Shown here: piece after piece, positions 30,929-33,796 of the stretch
Numbering within the stretch: position 1 is the stretch's first letter
How the letters are laid out: each line of letters begins with the position of its first letter
Source of the DNA: Fictibacillus sp. FJAT-27399
Lineage (GTDB): Bacteria; Bacillota; Bacilli; Bacillales; Fictibacillaceae
DNA: 33,796 bases
Direction of reading: 5' to 3'
NCBI RefSeq assembly: GCF_001510655.1
Contig: NZ_LMVC01000002.1
Coordinates: forward strand, 1,333,172 to 1,366,967
Translations under genes and position numbers: made by a program
The notes under the pieces: generated by a model
Told to the model about the DNA's origin: nothing
What the model saw: the letters and a program-made list of their open reading frames with translations, nothing else
Databases searched by the model: none

Positions 30929-33688
30929 ATGACAACAATCTTAGAATCAGCAAAATCAGAACACAGCAGTTCACCCCTTCGCCGGGATGTTAAAACTCTC
31001 GGCCAGTTGCTGGGGAATGTCCTTGTTCAGCAAGGCGGACAGGCACTGCTTGATAAAGTTGAAAAAATTAGAGAAATGACAAAATCTCTTAGAAACAATG
31101 ATGAATTATCCTATCAGGAGCTGAAAAATGAGATTGCCAGCTTAAAACACCCTGAGCGCCAGCAAGTCATACGGGCGTTTGCCGTCTATTTCCATCTTGT
31201 TAATATCGCTGAACAAAACCACCGCATACGGCGCAGACGGGAGTACCAGCTCAAGGATGGGCACCAGCCTGGGTCACTGGAGTGCACAGTCACCCAATTT
31301 AAAGAAAACGGCATCGACGCTGAGATCATTAAAAACGTCATTGAAAAACTGTCGATGGAGCTGATTATTACTGCCCATCCGACAGAAGCGACACGACGGA
31401 GTATGCTGGAGATCCATAAACGGATCGCTCTTTTGCTTCACCAGCTCGACCAGACCATTCTCACACCCCGTGAGCGGGAAGAGCTCAATGAAAAACTGTT
31501 TAACGAGATCACCATTTTGTGGCAGACCGATGAATTGCGTGACAGAAAACCGACCGTGATGGACGAAGTTGCGAACGGGCTTTACTATTTCGATGAAACA
31601 TTGTTTGAGGTCCTTCCTCAGATTCATCAGGAGCTTGAAGAAACGCTGCAGGAGCATTATTCAGCTGAAGACTGGCATGTGCCGAACATTCTGCGATTCG
31701 GTTCGTGGATTGGCGGTGACCGTGACGGCAATCCGAACGTCACTCCAGAGTTAACGTGGAAAACCTTAAAGAAACATCGTAAACTGGCGCTGCGAAAATA
31801 TCATACATCGCTGACGAATTTAATGAAACAGATGAGCCAATCTTCTAAACAGATCGCCATATCCAAAGAATTAACAGACTCCATTCATGAGGAGTTATCC
31901 ATTCTAAAAGATGGAGAACAGTGGAAGATCGAACATGAGGCCTATCGGTGCAAAATGGCCATCATGCTGAAAAAGTTAGAACGGGTCGGAAAACCGAAAG
32001 AAGGGTATCAAAGTTCTGAGGAGTTCTTGGAAGACTTGCAGCTTATTAAACGCAGTCTTCTTGGACATTCTCCGGATGGATTCAGGCTTAAAAGCCTTGA
32101 CCAGCTCATTCGGCAGGTAGAATTATTCGGTTTTCATCTGGCCACGCTCGATATCCGCAATCACAGCGGAGAGCATGAAGCGGCAATCACTGAGATCTTC
32201 CATTCTGTAAATCTGGCTGCTGACTATTCTCGTCTGGATGAAGAAGAAAAAGTAGAGCTGTTAGTGAAAGTATTACAGGATCCCAGGCCTTTGCTTCTTC
32301 CTTTCGCTGAAGATTATTCTAAAGAAACAAGTCAGATGATTGATGTCTTCCGGATGATTAATAAAGCCCATGAGGAATTTGGAGATCGCTCCATCGAAGT
32401 GTATTTGGTCAGTATGACGGAATCGGTAAGTGATCTGCTGGAAGTTCTTGTACTCGCAAAAGAAGCGGGAGTTTATCGCCTTCATGCTGACGGGCGAGTT
32501 GAAAGCAATCTGAATGTCGCTCCCCTGCTGGAAACGATTGATGATCTTGTTTCCGGACCTGCCATTATGAAAAAGCTGTTTTCAATGGACTTTTACCAGA
32601 ATCAGCTGAAACAGCATGGAAACGTTCAGGAAATCATGCTTGGTTACTCCGATGGAAGCAAGGATGGCGGTACCCTGACGGCCAACTGGAAGCTATACAA
32701 GGCTCAGCAGGAAATCCATGAGGTGGCTGATCAATACAATGTCCGTTTAAAATTCTTCCATGGCCGCGGGGGTTCATTAGGACGCGGGGGCGGCCCGCTG
32801 TATCGAAGCATCCTCTCTCAGCCAGCCGAAACATTGGGAGACGGATTTAAGATTACTGAACAAGGTGAAGTGCTGTCCTCAAGGTATTCCTTATATGACA
32901 TTGCCTACAGGAGCCTTGAACAAGCAACTTCAACATTGCTTTCTGCAGCCGCTAATGCTTCAACAGATGCACAGCAAAACGACAGCAGGACAAAAGCATG
33001 GGAAGATGTCATGGAAGGCATCTCTTCCGCATCACTTATGAAATACCAAGAGCTTGTTTTCAATGATCCTGATTTCCTTACGTACTTTAAACAAGCGACT
33101 CCTCTTCCTGAATTGGGATCTCTCAATATCGGATCCCGTCCTATGAGCCGTAAAGGAAGCGAACGTTTTGAAGACCTGCGTGCCATTCCTTGGGTGTTCG
33201 CATGGACCCAAAGCCGTCAGCTCCTTCCAGCCTGGTATGCGGCAGGAACAGGACTGCAGCATTATATGGAAAACAATGACCAACTCAACCTTCTCCAGCA
33301 AATGTACAATGATTGGCCGTTCTTCCGTTCGACCATTGATAATTTGCAAATGGCCTTGATGAAAGCTGACTTAACCGCTGCACGAGAATATACGGGGATG
33401 GTGAAAGACCAGGAGATGGCTAAACGTATATTTTCCGAAATTGAAAATGAGTACCACCGCACAACTGAAGCCATCCTGCTTATCACACAGCAGGATCATT
33501 TGATGGATCAGCTGCCAAACATCAAAGAATCCATCAGACTAAGAAACCCATATGTAGATCCACTCAGCTTCCTGCAGGTAGAATTGATTTCTAAGCTGCG
33601 TGAAGACGAGCAACTGGATGAAGATCTGTTAAGAGAAGCACTGCTCACCATTAATGGAATTGCAGCCGGGCTCCGAAACACAGGATGA
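30929..33688 (+). CDS. ppc: phosphoenolpyruvate carboxylase
   Basis: 919-residue anaplerotic enzyme: PEP plus bicarbonate gives oxaloacetate and phosphate. All hallmark blocks are present: the catalytic His (H150) in ELIITAHPTEATRRSML, FGSWIGGDRDGNPNV, HLATLDIRNHS, EIMLGYSDGSKDGGTLTANW, the mobile loop KFFHGRGGSLGRGGGP, LRAIPWVFAWTQSRQLLPAW with YAAGTGL, and the C-terminus TINGIAAGLRNTG. Length matches bacterial PEPC. The ribosome binding site AAGGTGAG favours the second of two adjacent ATGs (30929). It is a single gene; the repeat hairpin at 33696 follows as terminator. Confidence 0.96.
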   Translation: MTTILESAKSEHSSSPLRRDVKTLGQLLGNVLVQQGGQALLDKVEKIREMTKSLRNNDELSYQELKNEIASLKHPERQQVIRAFAVYFHLVNIAEQNHRIRRRREYQLKDGHQPGSLECTVTQFKENGIDAEIIKNVIEKLSMELIITAHPTEATRRSMLEIHKRIALLLHQLDQTILTPREREELNEKLFNEITILWQTDELRDRKPTVMDEVANGLYYFDETLFEVLPQIHQELEETLQEHYSAEDWHVPNILRFGSWIGGDRDGNPNVTPELTWKTLKKHRKLALRKYHTSLTNLMKQMSQSSKQIAISKELTDSIHEELSILKDGEQWKIEHEAYRCKMAIMLKKLERVGKPKEGYQSSEEFLEDLQLIKRSLLGHSPDGFRLKSLDQLIRQVELFGFHLATLDIRNHSGEHEAAITEIFHSVNLAADYSRLDEEEKVELLVKVLQDPRPLLLPFAEDYSKETSQMIDVFRMINKAHEEFGDRSIEVYLVSMTESVSDLLEVLVLAKEAGVYRLHADGRVESNLNVAPLLETIDDLVSGPAIMKKLFSMDFYQNQLKQHGNVQEIMLGYSDGSKDGGTLTANWKLYKAQQEIHEVADQYNVRLKFFHGRGGSLGRGGGPLYRSILSQPAETLGDGFKITEQGEVLSSRYSLYDIAYRSLEQATSTLLSAAANASTDAQQNDSRTKAWEDVMEGISSASLMKYQELVFNDPDFLTYFKQATPLPELGSLNIGSRPMSRKGSERFEDLRAIPWVFAWTQSRQLLPAWYAAGTGLQHYMENNDQLNLLQQMYNDWPFFRSTIDNLQMALMKADLTAAREYTGMVKDQEMAKRIFSEIENEYHRTTEAILLITQQDHLMDQLPNIKESIRLRNPYVDPLSFLQVELISKLREDEQLDEDLLREALLTINGIAAGLRNTG

Positions 33689-33695
33689 TCCTCAG

Positions 33696-33796
33696 GGGGC
33701 TGTCCAGAAAGTCGAAAATTGACCTTCAGGCAGCCCCTTTTTGGTTTGAAAAATCTTCAATGAAAAGTTAATTGAAGTGGAAGATGCGAGACTCCT
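33696..33796 (+). repeat. partial copy of dispersed repeat (cut by window edge), ppc-side
   Basis: Left part of the dispersed repeat, in plus orientation, 8 bp after the ppc stop. The end hairpin (33696 to about 33738) is followed by TTTTT and can terminate ppc. It breaks off at GCGAGACTCCT, the same repeat position at which the window begins on the other strand. Confidence 0.9.

Noticed and set aside
32634-33186. Minus-strand ORFs within ppc
   Set aside because: Shadow frames of ppc; ppc has all family motifs.
1-33796. tRNA, rRNA, CRISPR array, riboswitch, complete insertion sequence or prophage
   Set aside because: I looked on both strands and saw no cloverleaf, no regularly spaced direct repeats, no recognisable riboswitch core and no intact transposase or phage gene; a covariance-model search could still find a small RNA.

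Overview
The window looks like chromosome of a Gram-positive, endospore-forming Bacillaceae species (Bacillus/Fictibacillus-like; genus not resolvable by eye). The basis is a cwlJ spore-cortex hydrolase, an RsbR-type stressosome protein, a PadR/HAAS pair, a YolD protein behind a Bacillus-type SOS box, Bacillus-like GltP and BcrC proteins, AAGGAGG-type ribosome binding sites, frequent TTG/GTG starts and rho-independent terminators after many genes. I see no rRNA, tRNA, CRISPR array, prophage or intact insertion sequence.

Layout. 1-8.1 kb: WrbA quinone reductase, a stand-alone MreC, a GNAT acetyltransferase, a YqcI/YcgG protein beside a DDAH/arginine-deiminase-fold enzyme, an alpha/beta hydrolase (all minus strand), then padR, a HAAS membrane protein and a large DUF4173-like membrane protein (plus strand). 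8.1-8.4 kb: a 265-bp dispersed repeat. 8.4-10 kb: an ECF sigma factor operon with a putative membrane anti-sigma factor and a small membrane protein. 10.1-14 kb: an EbsC/YbaK-like protein, an IS110 transposase remnant, an AT-rich macrolide-type glycosyltransferase and gltP preceded by a 45-codon overlapping ORF. 14-20.8 kb: a gene-poor stretch, then a GNAT plus S66 (MccF-like) pair, a BcrC-type phosphatase with a BceR-like box upstream, ybaK, a frameshifted MFS transporter and an AldA-type aldehyde dehydrogenase. 20.9-25.9 kb: a LysE exporter plus APH-fold kinase pair, an HxlR regulator divergent from azoR, an unknown protein and an Old Yellow Enzyme. 25.9-30.5 kb: a second full repeat copy in inverse orientation, a decayed GNAT/small-protein operon, cwlJ, the SOS-controlled yolD-like gene, an RsbR paralogue, a RimJ/RimL-type GNAT, and an ABC-transporter head joined by deletion to a histidine-kinase tail. 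30.9-33.7 kb: ppc (PEP carboxylase).

Most genes are single units or two- to three-gene operons with stress, redox and antibiotic-defence flavour (WrbA, AzoR, OYE, BcrC, MccF-like, APH-fold, glycosyltransferase, YolD). I find no long biosynthetic or defence island. The points most worth a second look are the guanidine-chemistry pair (YqcI family + DDAH fold), the GNAT + MccF-like pair, the BceR-like box before bcrC, the small ORF coupled to gltP, and the modular repeat. That repeat occurs four times, each time placed so that one terminal hairpin can terminate a neighbouring gene.

Both ends of the window stop at the same base inside oppositely oriented copies of the repeat, so this is probably one whole assembly contig broken at repeats. 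Several broken genes (MFS, GNAT, small membrane protein) carry only single-base indels, some in homopolymers, so sequencing error must be weighed against real decay.
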